A DNA stretch of 15,489 nucleotides, from positions 1-15,489 of the forward strand of contig JAUVSA010000019.1 of assembly GCA_030597345.1 (NCBI GenBank), given 5' to 3'. The position numbers and the translations under genes are program-made. The DNA is from Bacillota bacterium. GTDB lineage: Bacteria; Armatimonadota; Hebobacteria; Hebobacterales; Hebobacteraceae. Positions 6,312 through 13,333 of this stretch are shown one piece after another (the first letter of the stretch is position 1; every line of letters begins with the position of its first letter). The notes under the pieces are model-generated. The model was given only the letters and a program-made list of their open reading frames with translations, was not told where the DNA came from and searched no databases.

Positions 6312-7646
6312 ATGACGCAGATCAAGGCCGGTGCCAGCCGGTCCGAGATCACGCCACCAGTCGGCGTGGACCTCGCCGGTTACGCCTATCGCGAGGGCGC
6401 TTGCATTGGCGTGCACGATGACCTCTGGTGCGGCACCCTCGTGCTGGATGACGGCCGCACGCGGCTCGCCCTGATTGCGCTCGACCTCCTCGAGATCGAC
6501 TTCGAGGCAGACGCGATGCTGCGCCAGGCGGTGGCAGCTTCAACAGGCATTGCTCCCGAACATACCCTGATCAACTGCTCCCATACGCACGCCGGGCCGC
6601 CGGTCGCCAGGCTGGCGGGACTCGGAGCGAGGAACACTGAGTACATCGACTTCCTCCGGGCGCGGGTCGCCGAGACCGCGGCGACGGCCGCGTCCCGACT
6701 CGCGCCGGCCGCCCTCCGACACGGCGCGGCCCCGGTTCGCGTAGGCATCAACCGCCGGGAGACCACGCCCGACGGTGAGGTGAAGATCGGCCGCAATCCC
6801 GCGGGGCTTGTGGACACGCTCGTGCGAGCGATCGAGGTTAGAGTAGAGTCGGGCCCCGGGGCCGTGCTCTTCCACCATGCCTGCCACGGCACCACACTGG
6901 GGCAGGACAACCGGCACATCTCAGCAGAGTGGATGGGCGCGGCCGCCGTTCGGCTCGCGGCCGAGTCGAAGGGAGCATCGATCCCTATGTTCCTCCAGGG
7001 ATGCTGCGGGCAGATCAACCCCGACGCGGAAACGACCTTCGATGAGGTGTACCGTCTCGGGGCCACGATGGCCGGTGCTGTCGTCGCCGCCCTGGACGGC
7101 GCCGAATGCCTGACATCTCTGCCGGTCGCGGCCCGCATGCAGCAGGTCAAACTGCCCTTCCAGGACCCTCTCACGCCCGAGCAGGCGCGCGCTCAGCTTC
7201 GCCGGACGAAAGCGGAGCATGAACGCCTTCAGCGTGAGGGCGCGCACGCGTACATCCTCCGCGCGCATGAGAGCCTCGTGAAGCACGCAGCTCGCATGCT
7301 CGAAAGGGCGGAGCGCCGGCCCACAGACGACGCGCTGGCCTTCGCCGTTCAGGTCCTGCGGATCGGCGACCTCGCCATGGTGGGGCTCTCGGGAGAAGTC
7401 TTCCTTGAGTTCGCCCGGGAGATCGAGGCGAGATCGCCCTTCCCGCACACCCTCGTGCTGGGCTATGCCAACGGTTGCACCTGCTATATCCCCACGGAGG
7501 ATGCCTTCGCCGAGGGTGGCTACGAGGCCGTGGACTCCTTCCGCTGGTACGGCATCCCGCCGTTGGCGCCACAGGCCGGAGACGTGATGCTGCAGGCGGT
7601 GGTAGGTGTGCTGAACGACGTATGGAGCGGCGATCCAGGGCAATGA
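6312..7646 (+). CDS. Neutral/alkaline non-lysosomal ceramidase-like protein
   Basis: This is a 444-residue protein matching the N-terminal, catalytic part of the neutral ceramidase family (PF04734), whose known members hydrolyse ceramide to sphingosine and fatty acid. Metal-site landmarks are present: SHTHAGP (His91/His93), HACHGTT (His192), SGEVF (Glu362) and the Tyr in NGCTCYIPTEDAF (Tyr392). The nucleophile motif GDVSPN of characterised ceramidases is here GQINPD, so Asn236 replaces the Ser. An Arg/Glu-rich helical stretch (about 286-340) is inserted before the Glu motif. There is no C-terminal immunoglobulin-like domain and no signal peptide. AAGGA lies about 8 nt before the ATG. The protein is clearly in the family fold, but a true ceramidase activity is doubtful. 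It is codirectional with the GH5-like gene. Confidence 0.87.
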   Translation: MTQIKAGASRSEITPPVGVDLAGYAYREGACIGVHDDLWCGTLVLDDGRTRLALIALDLLEIDFEADAMLRQAVAASTGIAPEHTLINCSHTHAGPPVARLAGLGARNTEYIDFLRARVAETAATAASRLAPAALRHGAAPVRVGINRRETTPDGEVKIGRNPAGLVDTLVRAIEVRVESGPGAVLFHHACHGTTLGQDNRHISAEWMGAAAVRLAAESKGASIPMFLQGCCGQINPDAETTFDEVYRLGATMAGAVVAALDGAECLTSLPVAARMQQVKLPFQDPLTPEQARAQLRRTKAEHERLQREGAHAYILRAHESLVKHAARMLERAERRPTDDALAFAVQVLRIGDLAMVGLSGEVFLEFAREIEARSPFPHTLVLGYANGCTCYIPTEDAFAEGGYEAVDSFRWYGIPPLAPQAGDVMLQAVVGVLNDVWSGDPGQ

Positions 7647-7653
7647 GCAGGCT

Positions 7654-7735
7654 GGCACTCCTTGTGGGTGTCACGTGGGGTTGGGACACCCACACAGCGC
7701 CCCAGAACTCGTCAGGACCGTCAAGAAGGAGTGCC
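7654..7735. repeat. Nested inverted repeats after the ceramidase-like gene
   Basis: The outer arms GGCACTCCTT (7654-7663) and AAGGAGTGCC (7726-7735) are perfect 10-bp complements. Inside, TGTGGGTGTC (7663-7672) and GACACCCACA (7685-7694) form a second perfect 10-bp stem with a 12-nt loop. The inner hairpin starts 17 nt after the stop at 7646, fitting a terminator, but no T-tract follows. The inner part is also R3 copy B (7663-7690, minus orientation). Confidence 0.7.
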
Positions 7736-7913
7736 AAGCGCCCATTCTCGTAGCGGCCCCACGACCCGTCGACACACGCCCTGCCTCATCTTCTTCGGGC
7801 CCTCGGCCATCTCGCAGGAGTTCCGCCCGGCGACCTCCGGATTGCCCGTGACGCAGTCCAAAGCAGTTCCGGGGCCAAGTGAATGCCACAGCAGGCTCGG
7901 TGCGTGCGCATCT

Positions 7914-7919
7914 GGAAGG
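7914..7919 (+). promoter_or_regulatory. Ribosome binding site favouring the GTG at 7927
   Basis: GGAAGG lies 7 nt before GTG 7927. The earlier GTG at 7879 has no comparable site. Confidence 0.5.
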
Positions 7920-7926
7920 CCGTGGC

Positions 7927-9705
7927 GTGCGCGACTTGAGAAAACATGGCAACCTCACGCGGCGAGAGTTCCTGCGGAACGCTGTTGCCGGCATCGCGTG
8001 TTCCGCCTCCGGTATGGGCGAGGCATGGGCGAGCAGAGCGAGGAGTGGAGCGATGAAGAAACAGCAGGCGGATCCCGAGGCGAGCATTCCGAAGTACGGA
8101 AGGTGGCATGGCGAGTTCGACCCGCAGACGCAGGCCGACCGCGTGATATTCGCTGGCCCCGATGGCGCGGAGCAGACGCGGCCGACGTTCCTGCACCAGC
8201 CGGCCGCGCTGACCTACGACGATCACGGATACGAGTCCATCGCACCACACGGTGTGTCCGTGCTTGCCGCACGCTTCTCGCCTACCGAACCGGGCCAATA
8301 TCGGTACCGTGCGATGGCGGCGAACGAGGTGGTCGCCGAGGGCGGCTTCCGATGCGAGCCCTCCGAACATCCCGGGTATGTGCAGCGGAGCTCGCGCGAC
8401 CCGCGCTACTTCGCGTTCACCAACGGGGACAGCTACTGCGCGATCGGGCTCAACCTGTGCTGTCCCAGCGGCTGGGGAAGAAGGGCCTTGGGAGCCCCAG
8501 AGTACCGGCGCTGGTTCCGGCAGCTGTCGGAGGCCGGCGGCAACTTCGCTCGCCTCTGGGTGTCTCTGCCCTACTTCAACGCCCAGGGCCAGGTGGCGGG
8601 CGAGCTAGACCCGGCCATCTTTGCCCGCCTCGACGCGGTGGTCGAGCTGGCCCGCCGCTACCGCGTCTGCCTCAAGCTTTGCCTCGAGAACTTCCGCGCC
8701 TTCGATCCCGCGCTGGCGTCGCAGACGACGGTGCTCAAACATCCCGACGACGGGCGCAGCCCGGCGAACATGGACGAGTGGTTCCAGAGCGAGGTCTGGC
8801 AGACGCTCTGGTGGAGGCGCGTCGACGCGTACCTCGCTCGTTATGGTGACGACCCGACGGTGATGGCCTGGGAGCTCTGGAACGAGATCAATTGCTGCGT
8901 GACGAGCGACTGGTCGGTGCAGAGAGAATGGACGCGGCGGGTGCTACCGATGGTGAAGGCGAAGAGCCCGCGCAATTTGGTCACCAACTCCATCGGCAGC
9001 TTCGACATGGAGCGCTACCAGGCGTGGTACGACGACTTCAAGATGGACGAGATGGACTTCCAGCAGGTGCACCGCTATCTCGATCAGGGCGCACCATGGG
9101 CGCTCTGCCACCACGACGGGCCGGCCTTCTCCAAGGACGCGGTGGAGCGGGCCCGACGGCCGGATCGCCCTGTGCTGTTCGCCGAGACGGGTGCGGTCGA
9201 TGATGGGCACTCGGGCCCCTTCCGCTACTACCAGTCGGATCACCGCGGGATCATCTTCCACGATACCACCTACCCCGCGTTCTTCGCCGGCGCCGCGGGG
9301 ACGGGCCACATCTGGCACTGGGACGAATACGTGGACTGCAAGAACCTGTGGGGAGCCTACCGGCCCTTCGCCGATCTGGTGGCCGGGGTGAAGCTCGACC
9401 AGGAGCAGTTTCGGCCGCTCGACCTCTCCAGCGACGCACTCTGGATCTTCGCGCTGCTCGGGAAGAAGCACCTGCTCCTCTGGGCGCGCAACCGCGCCGA
9501 CTCCTGGTATCGGGTGCTGCGCGATGACACGGAGCCTGAGGTGCTGCGCTCTCAGCGCGTTGACCTGACGGAGCTGGCCGTGCGGGCCGGCGAGGTCACG
9601 ACCATCTGGCCGTGGGGCGAGGACACCGGTCGGGCGTCGCTCAAGGCCGGGGTGCTCACGCTGCCACCATTCCGGCACGGGCTACTGGTGAAAGTGAGCC
9701 GATAG
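7927..9705 (+). CDS. Tat-exported GH5-like glycoside hydrolase with N-terminal beta-sandwich domain
   Basis: This is a 592-residue secreted glycosidase. The N-terminus has a twin-arginine signal, GNLTRREFLRNAVAGIACS, with the Arg pair at 12-13, a hydrophobic stretch and then Ala-rich residues. Residues about 50-145 form a DUF5060-like beta-sandwich. A (beta/alpha)8 domain of the GH5/clan A type follows: the acid/base Glu is in WELWNEIN (Glu320), an active-site His is in QQVHRY (His382) and the nucleophile Glu is in PVLFAETG (Glu420). A C-terminal beta domain (about 480-592) completes the usual architecture. I prefer the GTG at 7927 because of its Shine-Dalgarno and a normal Tat n-region; GTG 7879 would add 16 residues. 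The substrate is not resolved; clan-A glycanases of this layout act on beta-linked glycans. It is codirectional with the ceramidase-like gene. Confidence 0.85.
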   Translation: MRDLRKHGNLTRREFLRNAVAGIACSASGMGEAWASRARSGAMKKQQADPEASIPKYGRWHGEFDPQTQADRVIFAGPDGAEQTRPTFLHQPAALTYDDHGYESIAPHGVSVLAARFSPTEPGQYRYRAMAANEVVAEGGFRCEPSEHPGYVQRSSRDPRYFAFTNGDSYCAIGLNLCCPSGWGRRALGAPEYRRWFRQLSEAGGNFARLWVSLPYFNAQGQVAGELDPAIFARLDAVVELARRYRVCLKLCLENFRAFDPALASQTTVLKHPDDGRSPANMDEWFQSEVWQTLWWRRVDAYLARYGDDPTVMAWELWNEINCCVTSDWSVQREWTRRVLPMVKAKSPRNLVTNSIGSFDMERYQAWYDDFKMDEMDFQQVHRYLDQGAPWALCHHDGPAFSKDAVERARRPDRPVLFAETGAVDDGHSGPFRYYQSDHRGIIFHDTTYPAFFAGAAGTGHIWHWDEYVDCKNLWGAYRPFADLVAGVKLDQEQFRPLDLSSDALWIFALLGKKHLLLWARNRADSWYRVLRDDTEPEVLRSQRVDLTELAVRAGEVTTIWPWGEDTGRASLKAGVLTLPPFRHGLLVKVSR

Positions 9706-9743
9706 CGGCTGGCGCAGACGGCGCTACGGCGTGTAGGTGTCGC

Positions 9744-9810
9744 GCGCCCGGGAGACCGCTTTGAGGGCACTTTGGAGCACGGATTAGTTTCTGGACAGCA
9801 CGCGGTTCAG
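9744..9810 (+). repeat. R1 repeat copy 2 (67-bp form)
   Basis: It agrees with 888-954 at about 59 of 67 positions, in the same orientation, and also lies between two convergent gene ends. The core is at 9787-9806. R3 copy C begins directly after it. Confidence 0.85.
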
Positions 9811-9812
9811 CT

Positions 9813-9840
9813 GGTGTCCCAAAGCCACTTAACATCTACA
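9813..9840 (+). repeat. R3 element copy C
   Basis: It begins GGTGTCCCAAAGCCAC and ends ACA. It is about 79% identical to copy A (5919-5946, opposite strand) and to copy B (7663-7690, opposite strand). Similarity to copy A continues to about 9850, into the last codons of the catalase gene. Confidence 0.5.
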
Positions 9841-9846
9841 TCCTGC

Positions 9847-11364
9847 TCACTGGGCGGTGGCCTTGACGCGCTCCTCCTGAGACATTGCCGCAAGTCGCTT
9901 GACCTCATCGACATTCAGCCCCAATCCCTTGGCGACGCGCTCGCCGTATTCCGCGTCCGCCTTGCAGAAGAGAGCGGTCTGGCGCAGCTGAAGGCGCTTC
10001 TGCGCATTCCCGAGGTGCGAGACGATGTTGCCGATCAGGTGCTCCCGGTCCTCGTCGCTCATTACCTTGCGGTACAGGTCCCCCGCTTGCACGAAGTCCA
10101 CATCGCCAAGCTCGTAGGCATGGCGCGCGGCGATTCCGGAGACCTCTATGGGTGGAGGTGCTACCTCCGGGTTGGGCGACGGACCCCCGAAGCTGTTCGG
10201 CCAGTAGTTCGGGCTACCTCCAGCGTTGCTGTCAAAGCGCATGAAACCGTCCCGCTGATAGCTCTTCATGGGGCACGCCTTGGGAGCATTCACCGGCAAC
10301 AGATGGTAGTTGGGGCCCAGCCGGTGCCGCTGTGCGTCGTGGTAGCTAAAGAGCCGTCCCTGCAGCATCTTGTCCGGTGACGCCGCTATGCCGGGGACGA
10401 AGTTGCCGGGCGAGAACGCTGACTGCTCGACCTCGGCGAAGTAGTTCTCCGGGTTGCGGTTCAGCACCATATGGCCGACATCGGTGGGCGGGAAGTCACC
10501 GTGGGGCCAGACCTTCGTGACGTCGAACGGATCGAACCGGTAGTCCTTGGCCTGCTCGGGCGTCATGATCTGCACTTCGAGACGCCAGGAGGGGTGGTCG
10601 CCGCGTGCTATCGCATCGTACAGATCGCGCGTGGCGCAGTCCGGATCGATGCCGCGCATGCGGTCCGCTTCCTCACCCGTGAAGTTCTGGATGCCCTGTT
10701 CTGTCTTGAAGTGAAGCTGAACCCAGCAGTACTCCCTCTTCTCGTTGTACAGCATGTAGGTGTGGCTGCTGTATCCGTTCATGTGGCGGTAGGATCTGGG
10801 CGTCCCCCGGTCTGAGAAGAGGATGGTCACCTGATGGATGGACTCCGGAGTCAGGGAGAGGAAGTCCCAGAACATATCCGGGTCCTTTAGGTTGGTCGCG
10901 GGGTTGCGCTTCTGGGTGTGAATGAAGTCCGGGAACTTCAGAGGGTCGCGGATGAAGAACACCGGGGTGTTGTTCCCGACCATGTCGTAGTTGCCCTCTT
11001 CGGTGTAGAACTTCACCGCGAACCCGCGAGGGTCGCGCTCTGAGTCGGCCGACCCCTTCTCACCTCCAACAGTCGAGAAACGGACAAAGACCTCCGTTCG
11101 CTTCCCCACCTCGCAGAGGAACTTGGCGCGGGTGTGCTTCGTGATGTCGTGAGTCACCTCGAAGTACCCATACGCGCCTGCTCCCTTTGCGTGGACAACG
11201 CGCTCGGGGATCCGCTCGCGGTCGAAGTGGGCCAGCTTCTCGGTCAGATGGACGTCCTGGATGAGCACTGGGCCCTTGGGCCCGGCAGTCACTGAACTGA
11301 CGTCGTCGTCAACCGGCGTGCCAAAGCCAGTCGTCAGGGTGTCCCTCTTCCTCTCCTTCGGCAT
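9847..11364 (-). CDS. Catalase (haem, small-subunit type)
   Basis: This is a 505-residue monofunctional haem catalase that breaks down hydrogen peroxide; the length fits the small-subunit clade. The active-site signature FDRERIPERVVHAKGAGAYG contains the distal His58. Asn131 is in VGNNTPVFFIRDP, and the proximal haem-ligand Tyr341 is in RLFSYHDAQRHRLGPNYH. Every essential residue is present, so it should be active in the cytoplasm. The start is the ATG at 11364 with AAGGAG 6 nt upstream; the frame is open to 11460 but that part is R1 repeat. The gene converges with the GH5-like gene. Its leader contains R1 copy 3 immediately before the Shine-Dalgarno. The symbol (katA or katE type) cannot be settled, so none is given. 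Confidence 0.96.
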   Translation of the reverse strand: MPKERKRDTLTTGFGTPVDDDVSSVTAGPKGPVLIQDVHLTEKLAHFDRERIPERVVHAKGAGAYGYFEVTHDITKHTRAKFLCEVGKRTEVFVRFSTVGGEKGSADSERDPRGFAVKFYTEEGNYDMVGNNTPVFFIRDPLKFPDFIHTQKRNPATNLKDPDMFWDFLSLTPESIHQVTILFSDRGTPRSYRHMNGYSSHTYMLYNEKREYCWVQLHFKTEQGIQNFTGEEADRMRGIDPDCATRDLYDAIARGDHPSWRLEVQIMTPEQAKDYRFDPFDVTKVWPHGDFPPTDVGHMVLNRNPENYFAEVEQSAFSPGNFVPGIAASPDKMLQGRLFSYHDAQRHRLGPNYHLLPVNAPKACPMKSYQRDGFMRFDSNAGGSPNYWPNSFGGPSPNPEVAPPPIEVSGIAARHAYELGDVDFVQAGDLYRKVMSDEDREHLIGNIVSHLGNAQKRLQLRQTALFCKADAEYGERVAKGLGLNVDEVKRLAAMSQEERVKATAQ

Positions 11365-11370
11365 CGGTCT

Positions 11371-11376
11371 CTCCTT
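11371..11376 (-). promoter_or_regulatory. Ribosome binding site deciding the catalase start
   Basis: AAGGAG on the minus strand, 6 nt before the ATG at 11364, supports the 505-residue protein over the longer open frame. Confidence 0.75.
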
Positions 11377-11380
11377 CCTC

Positions 11381-11419
11381 CGCGTGCTGTCCAGGAACTC
11401 ATCTGGCACCCAGGATGCT
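11381..11419 (-). repeat. R1 repeat copy 3 (short form) in the catalase leader
   Basis: On the minus strand it carries CCAGATGAGTTCCTGGACAG followed by CACGCG, with ATCCTGGGTG just before. It pairs best with copy 5 (13241-13279). It ends 4 nt before the catalase Shine-Dalgarno, so it would be part of the 5' leader if transcription starts upstream. Confidence 0.8.
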
Positions 11420-11575
11420 CGTGCGGCCTCTCTCATGGTATTCTCGGCACTCGCTGACACCCCTGTTCCGGGATGCTACCGAGGATGGAGAAGGATGCTG
11501 AGCAGGGATTCCGGCTGGGCAGGCCTGCCCGTGATCGCCACCGTAGCGCGACAGCTGTCCCATCTGGGACGCAGA

Positions 11576-11620
11576 CCCCCGACAGTGACCCCTCGGCGAG
11601 GGAGTAGCCGGAGTCGGGGG
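11576..11620. repeat. Nested hairpin
   Basis: The outer arms CCCCCGAC (11576-11583) and GTCGGGGG (11613-11620) are perfect 8-bp complements. An inner CCCTC/GAGGG stem (11590-11594 with 11598-11602) has a 3-nt loop. Function is unknown. Confidence 0.55.
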
Positions 11621-11688
11621 GTGCCCGCATGCCGGCTTCACGGGCGGTTGACAACGACATCCACGCCCATGAACGTCATCTTCCCGGT

Positions 11689-11808
11689 ACCGCGTGCTGG
11701 CCAAGAACCCATCCGCTCGCCAGAGTGCGCTCACGGCGCCCAGGATACTGGCGACCCCGGACGGAAGCAAGTGCCCCAGAACGCCCGGATAGTGTTTTTC
11801 GGGGGGAC
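11689..11808 (-). repeat. R1 repeat copy 4 (120-bp long form)
   Basis: Its reverse complement agrees with 15053-15172 at about 110 of 120 positions without gaps. The R1 core is at its minus-strand 3' end (AGCACGCGGT, 11689-11698). With copy 6 it forms an inverted pair around the flavin reductase, voltage-sensor and glycerol kinase genes. Confidence 0.9.
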
Positions 11809-11828
11809 AGGCGCGCTCGTGGGGTGAT

Positions 11829-11861
11829 CGTCCTTCGGGCATCGGATGCCCGCGGAGGACG
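11829..11861 (-). terminator. Hairpin downstream of the flavin reductase
   Basis: CGTCCT (11829-11834) pairs with AGGACG (11856-11861), and inside it CGGGCAT (11836-11842) pairs with ATGCCCG (11846-11852) around a 3-nt loop. This strong hairpin starts about 43 nt after the stop at 11905. No T-tract follows on either strand, so an intrinsic terminator of the standard kind is not proven. Confidence 0.5.
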
Positions 11862-11904
11862 GCCCCGGCGCTCCCGCCTCACTCCAACTCGATGCAACCG
11901 CGCC

Positions 11905-12474
11905 TTAGATCTCCTTGCCGATGGAGAACGCCTTGCCGATGGAGGCGCCGATGCGGTTATACGTGCTGCAGTCCGGCGAGAACACGAAGAACTCCAGGTC
12001 CTCCAGGTTGGGCAGGCCGCCCTCGGGCAGCACGCTCTCATCGACCTTCGCGTCCAATATCTCGCCGATGAACTGCGTGTGGAGCCCGATCTCGATCGTG
12101 TGTAGGACCTTGCACTCCAAGATGAGCGGGAACTCCTCGACATAGGGGGCATCTACCAGGTCACCCTTCACGGGTGTCAGACCCGCCGCTGCGAACTTGT
12201 CCACATCTCTCCCCGAGGCGATGCCGAAGTAATCGGCCTGCTTCGCGTAGGTCACGGGCGGGACGTTCACCGTGAAGCACTGCCGCTCCACGATGTTCCC
12301 GTAAGTGTAAGTGGCCTTCCGAAAAGAGACCGCGACACACGGCGGCTTCGAACAGCAGACCCCGACCCAGGCGGCTGTCCCGGCATTCGGCTTCTCCTCC
12401 TTGTCGTAGGTGCCCACCACCCAGACAGGGGTCGGGACAATCGCGATTCGCGCGCCCAGCGACTTCTTCTTCAT
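11905..12474 (-). CDS. Flavin reductase-like (flavoredoxin-type) FMN-binding protein
   Basis: This is a 189-residue protein of the flavin reductase-like FMN-binding domain family (PF01613). Its split-barrel layout is that of the flavoredoxin branch rather than that of two-component monooxygenase reductases. The N-terminal strand is PTPVWVVGTYDKEEKPNAGT. It is followed by the AWVGVCCSKPPCVAVSFRKATYTYGNI region, which in the family contacts FMN, and then FTVNVPP. The C-terminal half has the HTQFIGEI strand usual for this group. It is likely a cytoplasmic electron carrier or NAD(P)H:flavin reductase. AAGGAG lies 8 nt before the ATG. Two adjacent Cys residues (in GVCCSKPPC) could be redox-active. 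The upstream voltage-sensor-like gene is 63 bp away on the same strand, so co-transcription is possible. Confidence 0.9.
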   Translation of the reverse strand: MKKKSLGARIAIVPTPVWVVGTYDKEEKPNAGTAAWVGVCCSKPPCVAVSFRKATYTYGNIVERQCFTVNVPPVTYAKQADYFGIASGRDVDKFAAAGLTPVKGDLVDAPYVEEFPLILECKVLHTIEIGLHTQFIGEILDAKVDESVLPEGGLPNLEDLEFFVFSPDCSTYNRIGASIGKAFSIGKEI

Positions 12475-12537
12475 GGGATATCTCCTTCCGCGCCGCTGGC
12501 CACTCCCTTCACTTGCCAGTTGGTCAGCAGCGCTAGG

Positions 12538-13149
12538 TTAGCTGTTGCCCTTGCTCGGTCCGTATCGAGTTGAATCCGCGGCTGCGTTGTGGCCACTGGC
12601 GGTCAGCTCCTCCACTTGCTGCTCAAGGGCCGCTACCCGTTGCTCCAGTGAAGCGAGTGCCTCTCGCAGACGAACCAGCTCCGGCCGATCGACTGTCGTC
12701 GACTGTCGGGCGGCCTTCTGTGCCCTCGTCCCTTTACCCAAGGCACGGTAGTGCGCGATCAGAAAGACAATGGCAGTGATCGCCTTCTGCCCCACGGCAC
12801 GCAGCGAAAGCAGTCGCAATGAGCGCCCCATCTGAAAGCCGCGAGCTACACGCAACACTCGTAATGGCCGCAGTAGTGGCAGCAAGATCACCATGATGTC
12901 GAGCCAGTTGCGGCGGATGTACTGCCATCTACTCTCCGCGATCGAGATCTTGATCGAGAACTCGACGAGAAAGGCCAGCCAGACCACCCAGAAGCCGACT
13001 TCAACGAGAGTGTGGCCAATCGGACTGAGATCTCCGAACAACTCCAGAGCGAGCAGAGGAAGGATGAGGAACGCGAGCACCAACATGGGCACGTGGAAGA
13101 TATGATCCACACGGGCGCGCGCCTCCGGGTTTTGCCATCTTTCCAACAT
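12538..13149 (-). CDS. Voltage-sensor-like membrane protein with C-terminal coiled coil, lacking a pore domain
   Basis: This is a 203-residue protein resembling the S1-S4 part of bacterial voltage-gated ion channels. Hydrophobic segments lie at about 18-38 (S1) and 45-70 (S2). S2 has Phe60-x-x-Glu63, the gating-charge centre pattern, and S3 starts WLDIMVILL with Asp84. The S4-like segment PLLRPLRVLRVARGFQMGRS has arginines at 94, 97, 100 and 103, then 109 and 112. A further helix (120-135) follows, but there is no pore loop or selectivity filter. Residues 158-182 form a clean four-heptad coiled coil (Leu/Val at 158, 161, 165, 168, 172, 175, 179, 182). The overall plan resembles Hv1 proton channels, though no Asp sits in mid S1 as in Hv1. 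It may instead be a reduced channel relative. The start has only a weak, distant AGAGGG. Confidence 0.78.
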   Translation of the reverse strand: MLERWQNPEARARVDHIFHVPMLVLAFLILPLLALELFGDLSPIGHTLVEVGFWVVWLAFLVEFSIKISIAESRWQYIRRNWLDIMVILLPLLRPLRVLRVARGFQMGRSLRLLSLRAVGQKAITAIVFLIAHYRALGKGTRAQKAARQSTTVDRPELVRLREALASLEQRVAALEQQVEELTASGHNAAADSTRYGPSKGNS

Positions 13150-13183
13150 GACTCGTTGAGGACATCCCTCTGCTGAGACTGGT

Positions 13184-13215
13184 GTGTGATCTGCACTGCG
13201 AGTGCACTTTCACAC
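13184..13215. repeat. Imperfect hairpin upstream of the voltage-sensor-like gene
   Basis: GTGTGA (13184-13189) pairs with TCACAC (13210-13215), and inside it GCACT (13193-13197) pairs with AGTGC (13201-13205). It sits 35 nt before the ATG at 13149, in the presumed leader or operator region. Confidence 0.45.
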
Positions 13216-13240
13216 CTGAACAGTTCTTCGACGCGAAGGG

Positions 13241-13279
13241 CCGTGCTGTCCAGAAACTCATCTGGCGCCCAGGCTGCCC
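13241..13279 (-). repeat. R1 repeat copy 5 (short form)
   Basis: On the minus strand it reads CCTGGGCGCCAGATGAGTTT and then CTGGACAGCACGG. It is almost the same as copy 3 and lies about 90 bp upstream of the voltage-sensor-like gene. Confidence 0.8.
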
Positions 13280-13333
13280 TTGTTACATGGCGCCCCTCCG
13301 TAGCCCGTCATCCCATCGACGAACCGGTCCTCA

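Larger units (their letters stand above)
11365..11904. other. 540-bp repeat- and hairpin-rich intergenic region
   Basis: It lies between the catalase start and the flavin reductase stop, both on the minus strand. It contains R1 copies 3 and 4, a 14-bp perfect palindrome GGGCAGGCCTGCCC (11517-11530) and a nested hairpin at 11576-11620. It also holds a weak R2-like match near 11631-11661 and a terminator-like hairpin at 11829-11861. I see no convincing gene in it. Confidence 0.7.

Noticed and set aside
7662..8849. 395-residue plus-strand open frame
   Set aside because: It is an out-of-frame overlap of the GH5-like gene, very rich in Arg, with no recognisable domain; the GH5-like frame has the signal peptide and catalytic residues.
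11381..11808. CRISPR array
   Set aside because: Repeats are few, of unequal length and irregularly spaced, with no spacer structure or cas genes.
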